From Symsagittifera roscoffensis (lineage: Eukaryota > Xenacoelomorpha > Acoela > Convolutidae): a stretch of 64,000 nt of DNA. The number at the start of each line of letters is the position of its first letter. Position 1 is the first letter of the stretch. A model generated the notes under the pieces. It saw nothing but the letters and a program-made list of their open reading frames with translations. It made no database searches and was not told the origin of the DNA. The stretch is from contig NC_087063.1 in assembly GCF_963678635.1 (NCBI RefSeq), positions 63,781,290-63,845,289 of the forward strand, read 5' to 3'. The position numbers were made by a program, and so were the translations under genes. Positions 49,801 through 57,059 of this stretch are shown here, one piece after another.

Positions 49801-52800
49801 AAGGGTAATATCATTATTGGCATGCATGTATGCAGAAAATTCCCTTATAAAATCATAGCTTAAAATGTACGCACACGCAGAGCAGGTCAATGATGTCGTA
49901 TAGGTCAAGATTCGTGAACAATTCGGCTAATGCCTAAAATGAAGATTTTCGAATGCACCCAATACATATTAAATAAATTTTTTAGTCTTTTTCAAAGCTA
50001 ACTTACGATATCTTCCAACTTGTATTTTTTATTTTTGACAGAGAAAGACGGCAAGGCTGAACTCTGAAAGACAAATTGGTTTCAAGAGACTTTGAACTAT
50101 TTTTTTTTGAAAACTGAAAAATTTTCTTTGTATACGTACTGAAAAGCTGTATATATCTATATGGCTGAATTTGCAACAATGGTACAAGCCATTCACTAAT
50201 TTAGTCAGGTTTTCACGACTGGGCTTCAAATGCGCAATCTGTTGTAGGATTTCTTGGAACTCTCCGAAACAAGGTTTCCGACTAAAAGAAACATAGTAAG
50301 CACAACTCTCAAATCTTTCAACACTAAAATTTATCAATTCTAACACATCAATCGTCGCAAGTTTGGGCCCCATTAGCTTCAAATGATTTCTCCAGAATGT
50401 TTTCACCCTGTGTTATTTTTTTCCAAATTAAACAAGTGAAGCTGCGCTTCACAATCACTAGCGAGAAAACCACAAAACGTAGCTCTATAAAGTGAAATAA
50501 GAAAAAGTAAAAAAAAAATGCCTCGAATCAATTTTAAAAACATTCGGCTATGTGTCTGATTCAATCCTACGACCTATATATCATCATGAGTCTCACGCTC
50601 TAACCACTCAGCGTGAGACAATTCACAAAAATTAGTCACAAATAAAGCAGAGAACAGGTGCTACGAAAATTCTTATACCATAGATTGTGATTATATCAAA
50701 AGGGCCAGTAAATAAGATTTTTTCATTGCGTAATAGGGTGGGAAAAAAAGGTTCGTACTAATACACTACGCTCGCAAGCTGGCTAGCGTAAATACAGTAA
50801 ACAGAAATTTAAAAGCAGTTACAAGTAATTCCATAAGATTAAGTGAACTCAGGCTTTTGTCTGCCAAAAAAAACCAAACATATTTGTTTAAATAAAACTT
50901 TTTGTTGGAAAAAAAAGGCCAACAGACAGTTGGAAAAGTGACAATAAAATCAAAGAGAGCATTTTTTTCAAATTTGCGAGTTAAAGTGGAAAAAAAGAGG
51001 GTTCGTAGTAATACACTTTGTAATTTTCACCTTTTGAATTTTTTACGAAGAAACATATCACGTTGAAGTTATTTGAACATTATGACTGATTTTTTTTCGT
51101 TAAAGTTAAGAGAAAATTGGATCATTAGGTAATTTGCTCTTCCGCCAGGAAAAATAAAATCCATGTTCGAAATTAGAAGTCGATCATGTTTTTCGTGACT
51201 TTGCTGTTCAATAGTGGAGTTTGCCCTCCTGTTAACAAAGGAAATGAACTGAGCTTAAATACATCGAGAGCGAAAAATCAAACTTGAGCGTGAAACAATT
51301 TGACTTTTCTTCAACAAAAAAACTTCTGTGTGAAATAAATTTTAGAATTGCATAAGGATAGCCGATTATTGTGCAAGCAGCACATAACGACCCAACCATA
51401 GTCGTTAAAAAATACGCAAAAAATTCGTTTTCTGCGTGGTGTGATAAAAATACCTGAACAAAAAACTAGAATTAAGGCATATTCGACCAGTCATAATAAG
51501 ATAAGCTAAATGGAAAACAGTTTTTGAAGAAAAATTTCTGGAAAAACGAAAATTCAAAAAAAATATTAAGAAAATCAATTTTAAAAATTCGACTTTCGAC
51601 GTGTTTGATTACTAATATGGCGCTAAAAACTAACTTTACTTGAATAATCAAAACTTTCAAGGCTTAAACTAAGCTAATGTAAGCCTACTTACTCGCTCGA
51701 AATTAGACGAAAAATCGAAAATTTCAAAGCTGAGCTGAGTTTGGCTAACAAGAGCGAGAACAAGAAAAAAAGCAGCTATAAGAAGCAAAATGAAAAATTA
51801 GAAATAGGCCCCGAATAAGTTAAAATTCGCCTATGTCTCGGATTCGAAACTACGACCTAGAGATTATGAGTCTCACCCACTAACGACTCAGCCAGAGACG
51901 CTGAATCTATAACAGAAACTAGCCACAAATAAAGCAGAGAATTGATGCGATGCAATTTTCAATGCTACAGTGAAATTTCCTTATAAGTGAACACTTTTAT
52001 TTGCGAGTTGGGTTGAAAAAAAAAGAACTTTCGTAGTAATACACGAACGCTCGCAAGTGTGAACACGGTTATTACCTGATGATTCCTTGGATAGTGAGCG
52101 AGTTCCAATGCAAAAGACAGGCCACGTACAAAATGTCTTCTTCTTTGTCGTCATTTTCGAAGTAGAAAAACTCCAGCTGGGAGCTAAAAGGCGACAGATA
52201 ATAAGAAAGAAGATTATGCTGCATTGCAAGTTCTGTTGTTCATGTACGCCTGCCTACCTTCGAAGCAGAAAAAAAGATGGGACAAAAACCAAAAACAGGT
52301 CGACATTAAAATATGTGACAAAAATTAAAACAGGTCCACATCAAAAACTAGTGGTACTTCAAGTTTTTGAAGAGATCTAGTCCACAATCCCTTTTCGCAA
52401 ATGCAGTAGTTATATTCTTTTATAAACTTTTTTATTGCTCATGGCCAGAAGGATGATTGTATATTAAGATCGCTTCAATGCAAACTAAGCATGCAATACC
52501 GACAGGAAATAATTCAATGCAATTTTTAAGCATGCAATAGCGAAATGTAATAATTCAATGCATTTTAAGCATGCAATACCGACAGGAAATAATTCAATGC
52601 AATTTAAGCATGCAATACCGACAGAAAATAATTCAAACAGACGATTAGCTGGTGAGTATAAAACTTAAATACCCAAAAAATAGATGAGTCCCCGAAAAAA
52701 ATGTTAATTAAAATATTTGGACGTGCATTTTTCATTACTTATTGACGTGCATGTTTCAACGTTTTCATTAAAATTTTGGACTCATCTTTTATATTTGCTT

Positions 52801-53866
52801 TTCCAGGGACCAAATTATTGAACTCGCTCCAATTAGTGGGCCATGACAACATTTAAGGTGACGGACTGACACACAGCACTTAAAGCAAACACCAGTGGCA
52901 CAAAAAATGTTCTAGCCATTGAGACCTAACGACCATTAAGCACCGAATGACAATAAGAAGCCTTTTCCGTTGTACCACACGCAAAATAAATCTTTCTATT
53001 TTTTTGTAATATGGCCAAAAGCTTGCTGTTAATGAACTTATAAAACCGAAAAAATATATATTGTTAGAGCTCTTTGAATTTCAAGGAACTTCTACGGCAA
53101 ATGAAACAGTTGCAAGCAAAAAGCTAGGGCAGTGAGAAAGGTATAACCGAAAATACCAACAATAAGAAAGGCATACGTACCTGGCCGCCCATACACTAGC
53201 AGCAGTAACGTACACTAAATTAGCGACAAAGTTAATCATCTGTATAACTACTAATGTTATCAGGCAACAAGCAAACAGAAAACCACGATAAAAAAAATTG
53301 GAATTATTTACCTGTGCAGTATTTTTGGCTGGTGGTTCACCTCGAAAGGTACTGTCAACTCTGTGGCAATGTTGCGCAACCGACTCTAAAAACCATACTA
53401 ATTTTTCCAAACTCTTCGGGCGATGAATTACAATAAAATTACCATCAGAGTGAGCCTCTTCTACATTGGTGAGCAAATACCAAAAAGTTTTACCGATACT
53501 GGCAAAAATAAAAAGGCTCGATAAGCTTAATTATCACTATCACGCTTAATTCATGTCAGCAAAAAATTACTGCTTTTTACGATAGTAAAATTTCGACACT
53601 ATTAGGACAAAAAAAAAGATAATTAAAATGAGTTCTGACCAGGAATTGGGGAGTGTGTTGATCGTCGAGACAAGAATAGGTTATTTCTAAACCCAAAAAA
53701 ACTTCAAGTTACTCAAGCTCACTGAACATTTAAACTTGAAAACAGACCTAACAGAGTTCCTACCGGCTAGATTGGGTTTTTCGGCTCTAGCTTCGATGCC
53801 AGGTTTTACTTTGTGATCCACAGTGAAGAACCACTCAAAAAGGGAGAATTCAGGAGGTGTCGCCAT
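28264..53866 (-). CDS. DENN-domain protein (Rab GEF family, DENND1/2-like), 16 exons
   Basis: Sixteen minus-strand exons bounded by GT and AG were joined by eye, and reading phase is compatible at every junction. The product is about 820 residues. Exon 1 (ATG at 53866) has FEWFFTVDHKVKPG, resembling the uDENN start. Exon 5 has YYVSFSRKPCFGEFQEIL, like the CFG-F block of DENND2. Exons 8-10 carry the cDENN core: PFQWQQIKIPLL, then PNMLQICSAPLPCIIGIH. Exons 11-13 carry the dDENN part (AQRFIAHLILGYKDCYN; QYFEQFIDANRRIL). The last exon has three NPF motifs. DENN proteins are guanine nucleotide exchange factors for Rab GTPases in membrane traffic; NPF motifs bind EH domains of endocytic adaptors. 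The Rab partner is not predictable, and DENND1 versus DENND2 is unresolved. The N-terminal exons (2-4) are the least certain. Introns 5, 6, 8, 9 and 11 are 72-105 bp; several others are kilobases of repeats. Confidence 0.82.
29466..29725 (+). repeat. Family A repeat, 5' portion, fused to a family D element
   Basis: AAGAGTAATGAACGCAA at its start and GATAGTGGCGTTTGTCTTC at its end are family A. The sequence then switches to ACAGAGGCGAACCTGTGC of family D at about 29734. Confidence 0.65.
29734..29990 (-). repeat. tRNA-derived SINE, family D
   Basis: Read on the minus strand, GTGGCTGAGTGGTTAGTGCG (about 29893-29912) is an A-box region and GGATTCAAATCTT is modified toward a B-box. The non-tRNA part contains GAGAACACGACC and AGCAGCTCTAT. 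The anticodon arm is degraded. Confidence 0.75.
30666..30731 (-). CDS. DENN gene exon 15
   Basis: 66 bp, acceptor TTGTTTAG, donor GTAAGG. Only the frame HLRHSDAEFKLPAAPVNERT is open and it fits the phase. Confidence 0.6.
31258..31600. repeat. Interspersed repeat family E, copy 2
   Basis: GGACAGCCGGTAGGTGTTCA...GTGATGTGATGAAAGGATCT...GGGCTTGAATAGAAAGATC aligns with copies at 13.7 and 51.4 kb. Confidence 0.6.
32050..32380 (+). repeat. Family A repeat, internal portion (32.1 kb)
   Basis: CTTAAAGCTCTTTGAATTTC, CAACTTGAGAGAATTTGATG and CCGCTGGGAAATCTA are family landmarks; the ends are lost. Confidence 0.6.
32685..33215. repeat. Family A 5' part joined to a family D SINE (32.7-33.2 kb)
   Basis: Family A landmarks to about 32955 (GAGAAAACTGGACCAATAGG), then ACAGAGGCGAAGCTGTGCTT...CACGAC of family D to about 33030. 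A diverged tail follows (TTATTTGCGATTTAGGTTTA, about 33148). Confidence 0.6.
33446..33660 (-). repeat. tRNA-derived SINE, family D (33.5 kb)
   Basis: GCTCTATAAAGTGAAATAAC, AATTCGGCTACGTCTCG and TCGCGCACTAACCACTCTGC (complement of the A-box region) in family order. Confidence 0.75.
33742..34345 (+). repeat. Two adjacent partial family A copies
   Basis: The first starts ACAGCCAGCAGAGAGTTGG at 33742 and ends near a degraded hairpin at about 34070. The second runs from about 34055 (CAACCCAATTTGTGAAAAATG) to CTACATTCACGAACACTTG at about 34370. Confidence 0.6.
34690..34765 (-). repeat. tRNA-like relic
   Basis: Read on the minus strand, TGTAGCGCAGAGGTAGGGAA (A-box) and GAGGGTTCGAACCTGGG (B-box and T arm) are tRNA-like. 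The acceptor stem does not pair, so a functional tRNA is unlikely. A family D-like tail follows at about 34850-34960. Confidence 0.5.
35132..35268 (-). CDS. DENN gene exon 14
   Basis: 137 bp, acceptor ATTTCAG, donor GTGAGT. Encodes a basic helical stretch (MVRKSVKNKLSEGAKG), like the lysine-rich helix after dDENN. Confidence 0.8.
35375..35652 (+). repeat. Two 5' fragments of family A in tandem
   Basis: ACATAGCCAATAGACGGTTG at 35379 and ACATAGCCAATCGAAGATTG at about 35481, each with the AAGAGT(C)AATGAACGCAA-like block. The second breaks off at GAGAAAACT, where the duplicated segment begins. Confidence 0.7.
35653..36413. repeat. Segmental duplication, copy 1 (partner 57255-58018)
   Basis: It is nearly identical to 57255-58018 over about 760 bp, starting TCTCGCAAGTGTAACTATG. 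The first 245 bp contain a frame of about 76 codons differing by one residue between copies (Ser/Cys). The rest is a near-complete family A element (about 35915-36413). Confidence 0.93.
36414..36925 (+). repeat. Two partial family A copies
   Basis: 36421-36560 (CCTAAAGCTCATTGAATTTC...TATAAGAGTCTGAACTACG) and 36590-36910 (TCTAGAACAATTTATGATTG...GTGGAGTTTGCCTTC...ATATAATAGTATTACC). Confidence 0.65.
36929..37390 (+). repeat. Family A repeat with covaried terminal hairpin
   Basis: It starts ACATAGCCAACAGTCAGTTG. The terminal stem is AAGTGTC (37360-37366) with GACACTT (37382-37388), changed on both sides relative to the usual AAGAGT/ACTCTT. Confidence 0.8.
37586..37768 (-). CDS. DENN gene exon 13 (dDENN end)
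   Basis: 183 bp, acceptor TTTCAG, donor GTCTGT. Starts FIDANRRILRSSSGRQ, continuing the Q-F--FID motif. Confidence 0.82.
37802..38150 (-). repeat. tRNA-derived SINE, family D (near-complete)
   Basis: From CACAGGCATAGCTGCGCTTC through the complement of TGGTTAGTGCGTGATCTC to the tail GCGAGTTAGGTTAGGAAC and GGTTCGTACTAATACAC. It lies in intron 12 of the DENN gene. Confidence 0.75.
38285..38580 (+). repeat. Family D end plus family A 3' end
   Basis: TACAGAGGCGAAGCAGAGCT at 38291, then a family A 3' end with hairpin ATGTGTC (38540-38546) / GACACAT (38562-38568). Confidence 0.65.
38632..38832 (-). CDS. DENN gene exon 12 (dDENN)
   Basis: 201 bp, acceptor TTTTAG, donor GTAAGA. An acidic loop (STDSEKKGNELDFEDG) precedes VKFDRDKFI and ends YRKLLTECQYFEQ. 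This matches the F-(E/R)-xF...FL---Q-F--FI pattern. Confidence 0.85.
38909..39055 (-). CDS. DENN gene exon 11 (dDENN)
   Basis: 147 bp, acceptor TTTTAG, donor GTAGGT, phase 0 at both ends. Encodes AQRFIAHLILGYKDCYN, equivalent to the AQ-xxF-GYR helix. It is separated from exon 10 by the 10-kb intron holding the gypsy-like element. Confidence 0.82.
39270..39665 (-). repeat. tRNA-derived SINE, variant of family D
   Basis: Read on the minus strand, ATGCTAGGACGTGAGACTC and CTCGCGGGTTCGATGCC give A- and B-box-like elements (about 39402-39455). The tail (AAATGAGCAATTTCATCTG, TTAGG-like) matches a tail at about 29215-29340. A 25-bp direct repeat (ACTGCACTTCGCAAACAAAT twice) lies at 39268-39315. Confidence 0.6.
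39870..40150 (+). repeat. Family A repeat, partial
   Basis: TGCCAACTGAGTGTGTAAAA, GAGTTTGCCTTCGAAAG and AATCAGAAGTCAAACTGCG; the 3' hairpin is missing. Confidence 0.55.
40190..40402. repeat. TTAA-flanked inverted repeat with C/G tracts
   Basis: TTAACAATCCCCCCTCCCCC (from 40199) faces GGGGGGAGAGATTGTTAA (40384-40401). An inner GGGGGAAATTGTTAA (about 40228-40242) forms a second, tighter hairpin. TTAA at both edges resembles piggyBac-type target duplications. Alternatively the G-rich run before TGTTAAG is a polypurine tract of the LTR element. Confidence 0.5.
40395..40731 (+). repeat. LTR-like sequence of the retrotransposon, copy 1
   Basis: TGTTAAGTAG...GTATTACA is followed directly by TGGCGCAGCCAGCAGG, which begins with the TGG expected of a tRNA primer-binding site. 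The 5' edge is uncertain: TGTTAAG also occurs at 40237, giving an LTR of 337 or 495 bp. With no 3' LTR the ends cannot be confirmed. Confidence 0.55.
40731..41940 (+). pseudogene. gag pseudogene, duplicate 1 (truncated)
   Basis: Reading starts at the ATG at 40731, overlapping the putative primer-binding site, and shifts frame near 40990-41020, near 41440 and again near 41700. It contains a capsid-like helical region (about 41180-41400), an RG-rich stretch (about 41580-41650) and a C-x2-C-x4-H-x4-C zinc knuckle (about 41743-41785). The copy is cut at 41940, where the second unit begins. Confidence 0.85.
42101..42437 (+). repeat. LTR-like sequence, copy 2
   Basis: Same sequence as 40395-40731, carried by the second unit of the tandem duplication. 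It is preceded by the G-rich tract at 42089-42099. Confidence 0.55.
42437..43640 (+). pseudogene. gag pseudogene, duplicate 2
   Basis: Shares the same ATG and the same frame breaks as duplicate 1. Unlike duplicate 1, it continues into protease. The zinc knuckle CSKCAKRGHFAKVC lies at about 43449-43490. Confidence 0.85.
43640..44057 (+). pseudogene. Retroviral-type aspartic protease region
   Basis: An open stretch containing the active-site DSGS at about 43755-43766 and, near the C-terminus, the IIGR-like flap/helix motif (about 43985). It is uninterrupted, but its neighbours are broken. It ends in TGA just before the RT region, whose frame overlaps by a few bases. Confidence 0.8.
44054..45041 (+). 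pseudogene. Reverse transcriptase region, frameshifted
   Basis: The palm motif that normally reads F-x-x-L-D-L is present as FSTLHLRYAYSQIPL (about 44490-44525), so the first catalytic aspartate is replaced by histidine. The second motif YLDD (about 44686-44697) is intact. Frame changes occur near 44250 and about 44640. The thumb/connection region (WLGF..., then PPKTFKQLKSFMG) runs to a TGA at about 45039. Confidence 0.88.
45085..45460 (+). pseudogene. RNase H region
   Basis: A stop codon lies at the first catalytic block (about 45096) just before GLGAALEQ. Later blocks are present: NELELLGVVWAIEHFKYYL (about 45198-45255) and TDHQAL (about 45279). Confidence 0.85.
45461..46412 (+). pseudogene. 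Long spacer between RNase H and integrase, Thr-rich
   Basis: About 950 bp with several frames. 46186-46416 encodes a Thr/Gln-rich low-complexity stretch. No domain was recognised. The spacer is longer than expected for a typical gypsy pol polyprotein. Confidence 0.55.
46413..47776 (+). pseudogene. Integrase region with altered catalytic residues
   Basis: The zinc-binding H-x3-H...C-x2-C motif is visible (HLTH at about 46718; CKHC at about 46813). A stop follows at about 46902. The core keeps the first aspartate (LDFAVPL, about 46914). The second catalytic block reads CGHAQTF, and the third reads VGRMIQTLKRRL where an acidic residue would be expected. A further stop is at about 47268 and another near 47391. 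The C-terminal part continues to about 47776. Confidence 0.85.
47777..48600 (+). pseudogene. C-terminal tail of the retrotransposon polyprotein
   Basis: A frame of 209 codons (47968-48597), preceded by another open piece (47785-48057). It is rich in charged residues and proline, with an acidic patch (about 48255-48300) and RKSTRNRQS. No envelope-like hydrophobic segments are visible. 48601-48850 has another short charged frame. Confidence 0.5.
48903..48940. repeat. 19-bp direct repeat
   Basis: GGTATGACAAATACATTGC occurs twice in succession beside the right end of the retrotransposon. Confidence 0.85.
49101..49320 (-). CDS. DENN gene exon 10 (cDENN core)
   Basis: 220 bp, acceptor TTGTAG, donor GTACGT. 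Encodes APLPCIIGIHDS, the near-universal APMPYLIG block, then VLVNLDDPDK, matching the VNLD strand. Confidence 0.88.
49394..49444 (-). CDS. DENN gene exon 9 (cDENN core)
   Basis: 51 bp, acceptor TTTCAG, donor GTTCGT. Encodes QQIKIPLLSPNMLQIC, matching WQH-IPVLP--ML. Confidence 0.85.
49550..49648 (-). CDS. DENN gene exon 8 (cDENN core)
   Basis: 99 bp, acceptor TTTTAG, donor GTGAGT. Encodes VYVTSNKLNKISSAIF and RLIRPFQW, matching the conserved S-KLS-LSS...LLYPF-WQ block. Confidence 0.85.
49654..49715 (+). repeat. Family A 5' end in DENN intron 7
   Basis: AACAGCCAATAGATAGATGG with GTCCATGAACGCAAGG, starting about 5 bp beyond the acceptor of exon 8. Only the 5' end is kept. Confidence 0.6.
49875..49933 (-). 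CDS. DENN gene exon 7
   Basis: 59 bp, acceptor TTTTAG, donor GTGCGT. Encodes ALAELFTNLDLYDIIDLL, corresponding to the LF-L...LL-E segment at the start of cDENN. Confidence 0.8.
50007..50063 (-). CDS. DENN gene exon 6
   Basis: 57 bp, acceptor TTTCAG, donor GTAAGT, phase 0 at both ends. Encodes SSALPSFSVKNKKYKLEDI. Confidence 0.78.
50140..50407 (-). CDS. DENN gene exon 5
   Basis: 268 bp, acceptor ACACAG (weak pyrimidine tract), donor GTACGT. It encodes ESCAYYVSFSRKPCFGEF, the block linking uDENN to cDENN. Confidence 0.75.
50435..50790 (-). repeat. tRNA-derived SINE, family D, in DENN intron 4
   Basis: From GTGAAGCTGCGCTTCACAAT to GGTTCGTACTAATACACTAC. The tRNA-like part is complementary to GTCTCACGCTCTAACCACTC. 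It starts about 27 bp from the exon 5 acceptor. Confidence 0.78.
50920..51345 (+). repeat. Family A repeat in DENN intron 4
   Basis: AGACAGTTGGAAAAGTGACAATAAA at the start (in pieces) and ATAGTGGAGTTTGCCCTCC; the 3' hairpin is not preserved. Confidence 0.6.
51351..51740. repeat. Interspersed repeat family E, copy 3
   Basis: GGATAGCCGATTATTGTGCA...TGCGTGGTGTGATAAAAATA...TTACTCGCTCGAAATTAGAC aligns with copies 1 and 2. Confidence 0.65.
51741..52060 (-). repeat. tRNA-derived SINE, family D, beside exon 4
   Basis: GAGCGAGAACAAG...GTCTCGGATTCGAAACTACG...CACTAACGACTCAGCC and the tail TTGCGAGTTGGGTTG and TCGTAGTAATACACGAACG. It ends about 15 bp from the exon 4 donor. On the minus strand the anticodon loop reads CTCATAA, consistent with a tRNA-Met-like ancestor. 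Confidence 0.78.
52076..52183 (-). CDS. DENN gene exon 4
   Basis: 108 bp between acceptor TTTTAG and donor GTAATA. The frame SQLEFFYFENDDKEEDILY is open and joins exon 5 in phase. A SINE tail ends about 15 bp beyond its donor. Confidence 0.6.
52486..52638. repeat. Minisatellite, unit about 40-50 bp, four copies
   Basis: AAGCATGCAATACCGACAGG and AAATAATTCAATGCAATTT alternate four times with small changes; the second unit reads AATAGCGAAATG. It lies in intron 3 of the DENN gene. Confidence 0.9.
53177..53214 (-). CDS. DENN gene exon 3 (small, donor uncertain)
   Basis: Acceptor CTAATTTAG, then 38 bp to donor GTATGC, which keeps the frame into exon 4. A stronger-looking donor GTACGT four bases earlier (exon 53181-53214) would break the frame. 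The choice is inferred from phase only. Confidence 0.4.
53312..53460 (-). CDS. DENN gene exon 2
   Basis: 149 bp between acceptor AATGTAG and donor GTAAAT. Only one frame is open (FIVIHRPKSLEKLVWFLESV), and it fits the phase left by exon 1. Confidence 0.65.
53764..53866 (-). CDS. DENN gene exon 1 (start codon)
   Basis: 103 bp from ATG (53866) to donor GTAGGA, phase 1. It encodes MATPPEFSLFEWFFTV and onward, and the LFEWFF block matches the start of uDENN modules. The upstream AG at about 53881 could be a 5' UTR splice or trans-splice acceptor. Confidence 0.7.
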
Positions 53867-53972
53867 GCGTGCTAATACATACTCAGAAAAGCTGTCCTTT
53901 TTTCAAATATGGTGCATATTGTTTGTTGAAGACTTCTCTAAAACAGATAAATATATTCATACGACGTTATAC

Positions 53973-53978
53973 CACGTG
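53973..53978. promoter_or_regulatory. E-box CACGTG upstream of the DENN gene
   Basis: A palindromic CACGTG lies about 107 bp upstream of the ATG, within CACGTGTCATGATGACAT. It is a bHLH-type site by consensus only. Confidence 0.3.
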
Positions 53979-54063
53979 TCATGATGACATAATGTTCTAC
54001 ATGGCAAGATCGTAAGTGCCTATCCATTTTCCAATATTTAGAAAAACAGGAGAAGTAAATAAT

Positions 54064-54995
54064 ACTAGCGTTTAACGCACTTCCGGTGCTTCCAAATTTT
54101 TAGCAATTTCAAATATTTTTGGCAATTTGGCACCAACGGGGTTGGGAATTTCAAATTTTGAAGAAAAAAGAATTAAATTTATGTCTTCTGACAAGTTTCT
54201 TAAAAATCACAAAAAACGTCTTATCTCGAAAACTAAAAGGATTTGAGCAATCAGATTTGGAGGCAAGAAGTTTTTTATATCTTTACAACATCTATGGAAA
54301 AATTCAAACGGATATAAGAACGTCACATCCTCGAAAATGGAAGCAAATGACGTCATAACAAATCATAAAAACGTCATATCTGGAAAAATACAAAGATTTG
54401 AGCAGTCATATTTAGAGGCAAGAATTGCAACCCCTGAGAGTACTCTGACAGCACCCACACACAGGGTTAGGAAATCAATTTTAAAAAAAATTCAAATTTA
54501 AGTTTTCTGAAAAATTTTTGAAAAAATCCGAAAAAACGTCATATCTGGATAGCTACATCGATTTAAGCAGTCATATTTGAAGGCAAGATTCGATAGCCCA
54601 GAGAGTACTCTGACAGCCCCCATGTAAAGAGTTCGTAATTTCAAAACTTCAAAAAATTTTCATATGAAAGTTTTCAGAAATTTTTTTGACAAAATCACAA
54701 AAAACGTCATATCTCGTTAACAAAAAAAGGATAAGGGAATTCATAATTCGAGAAAAAATTCGCAACCCCTGGGGGAACCCTGACAGCAGCCCACAATTGG
54801 GTTGATTATTTCAAACTTGGTGAAAAAAACACTGAATTCAAACAGGAAAATCTAAAAAAAAATCTTCACCATTGCAATATACGATATAACTTGAACGTGA
54901 AAAAATTCTTTCGTTAAACATGCAAAAATTTTAACGAAAAGTTTAAATGTGGCGAGACAGTGATGCCCGCATTTAAATATATAATAGATATATTA
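54064..54995. repeat. Repeat with conserved ends and tandem core, short copy
   Basis: It begins ACTAGCGTTTAACGCACTTC and ends TTTAAATATATAATAGATAT. In between are about five units of about 165 bp with the landmarks AACGTCATATCT, GATTTGAGCAGTCATATTT, CAACCCCTGAGAGTACTCTG and GGGTT. The opening contains a small hairpin GCACTTCCGGTGC. Confidence 0.85.
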
Positions 54996-55227
54996 GTCGG
55001 ACAAAATCAGGTGTTCGTAAAGTCCGGTGTTTGAACAAAAATAAATATAAATGGGGTAAACCACCAAAAAAAGGATGTAAACCTATCTGGTAAACTATTG
55101 ACAACAAATATATAGATAAAAGAAATCTGTAGTCTCTCCGCTAGAATACTTGATTTGATGAGGTGGGATAAAATTTAATTCGATATCTGTCACTCATGGA
55201 TCGAAGCATACCGAGATAAATTAATAA

Positions 55228-55403
55228 AAAGTCGGCTACGTGTCGGATTCGGTCCAGCGATCTACATATGATGATTCATTTATAGCATAATGAAATACGT
55301 GAACACTTTTAATGAACATTTTTATTTGCGATTTAGGTTAGAAAAAGAAGAAGGTTCGTACTAATACACTAACGCTCACAAGCTGGCAAGTGTACTGCAA
55401 TAT
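55228..55403 (-). repeat. tRNA-derived SINE, family D, fragment
   Basis: GTCGGCTACGTGTCGGATTC, then the tail ATTTGCGATTTAGGTTAG and GGTTCGTACTAATACACTA. Confidence 0.65.
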
Positions 55404-57059
55404 TTGAACAAAAAAGCTAATATATGTTAAAATTCACACCCATAACAAATTAAGAATAAATACAGGGAGTGACCATCATTGAAAACCAAAAAACATTAAG
55501 AGCAATTTTCTTGACAGGCAGAGCTTTTTCCGACACTTTTCTATTCTAAGCTAACAACAATTCAATTTGAATTCACCAGAAAAGGTAGCTCCTCAGGTAT
55601 GAGCCTAAGAAACATTGAAGTAGATAGTTTGACTTCGCATATTTCGATTGTAGTTTATTCGCCTTCTGGAACATTTTATCATCGTAAACACGCACACAAA
55701 CTTCAAGGTTCCAGATTAAGATGATTTCATAACATTTTTCACATAAAAAGACTGCCGACCATAAAACATTTCAAAAATGAGCGATTTTAGCAAACTATTG
55801 AATCGGGTCGTAAAATTCTAATTTCTGAGACTTTCGTGATTTGGATACACAGAATGATAGTAATTTTTTGCCAAGTTGCAATACTTAATAATGTCAACCA
55901 GACGTCACTCTTACTTACTTCTGAACATTTCACCGAATTGCCACAATTGAGGTCGACAATATGCATGCCTATATATGGAAGCTTTCATCGTCAATCTATC
56001 TCTGCTTTGGATACAATTTTGAATGGAGAATTTAAAACAATTGTTTTGGTATCTGAAAAAACTGAGACTACCTTAAAAAGGAAGACAAAAACATGACCCT
56101 CGGAAAAAATGTAATTGAAGAGGATTGACTTGCCCCAAAATTAAAGCCAATTACTGGGCAAGTGGCACGAAAAGTTTTAATAAACTAGCATAAAGTGAAA
56201 ACCTTTTTACCTGAATTTAATTATTTATTTGGGATAGGCGCTTTGCTTTGTAAGGTTCAAAGACTAGTTATTGAGTCTGCTTACACAAACAAACATCATC
56301 TTGTTCTGATTTCATATTGAAACAGAAACATGGAATTTATTGTTCACACAAAGTGTGACACCGTTACTAAAAACAATCTGTTTATATCCATTTGCAAAAT
56401 TAATGAAAACCAATGCTTAGCGTATTTGGAAAAGCTTATATAACGTTTTAGGTATTGGGAATAAAAACATTCGTACTTTACGAGTAGATTCGTTCGTACA
56501 AACGACTATCACAAGAAAATAGTTTTTAGCTTCGTTATCTCTCATTTGCTACAAATTGAGAGATTTCCCAATAAAGTAGAAATAGAAGCTGAAAACTACT
56601 GAATTTTATTCCAACAATTTTTTCATGACACTTCAACCAAAATATCCCCAATCCAACCCTTAAATAAATATCGAGAATTAAGGCAAAATTTTACTAAGTT
56701 CTTTTCTAGTAAAATATTTTCTAGCGAAATTTAGATTTACCTTCTAAGATAGAGAGAAGAAAGGACCGTATATTAATCAACCCAGATTGGTCTGAAAATC
56801 AAGAATATTCGACTTTTTATATGGACATCGAGAAAGTGTCAATTTTTGTTTTAAAAAGGGTTTCGTGGTCTTCTGTATCATAACACAAATTCCTTTTCTG
56901 AAAAAACGCCAGACTAATGCTGATCACTAAAAAAAAAACTTTTGTAGATTGAATTTTTTCCTCAAAAATTACACGACTAAAACAAAAAACTTGCTTCTTC
57001 GATTAAAATTGCTGACAGCACAAAAAATTCGCCGATAAAGGAGCCAAAAAACATTCTGA
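55404..57059. other. No gene firmly supported
   Basis: An 86-codon plus-strand frame (55836-56096) has a fairly protein-like composition (PQLRSTICMPIYGSFHRQSI) after an AG at about 55852, but no domain was recognised. The remainder is AT-rich. Confidence 0.35.

Noticed and set aside
52486-52638. CRISPR-like array
   Set aside because: Spacing and unit are those of a minisatellite: near-identical tandem units without unique spacers, in a eukaryotic intron.
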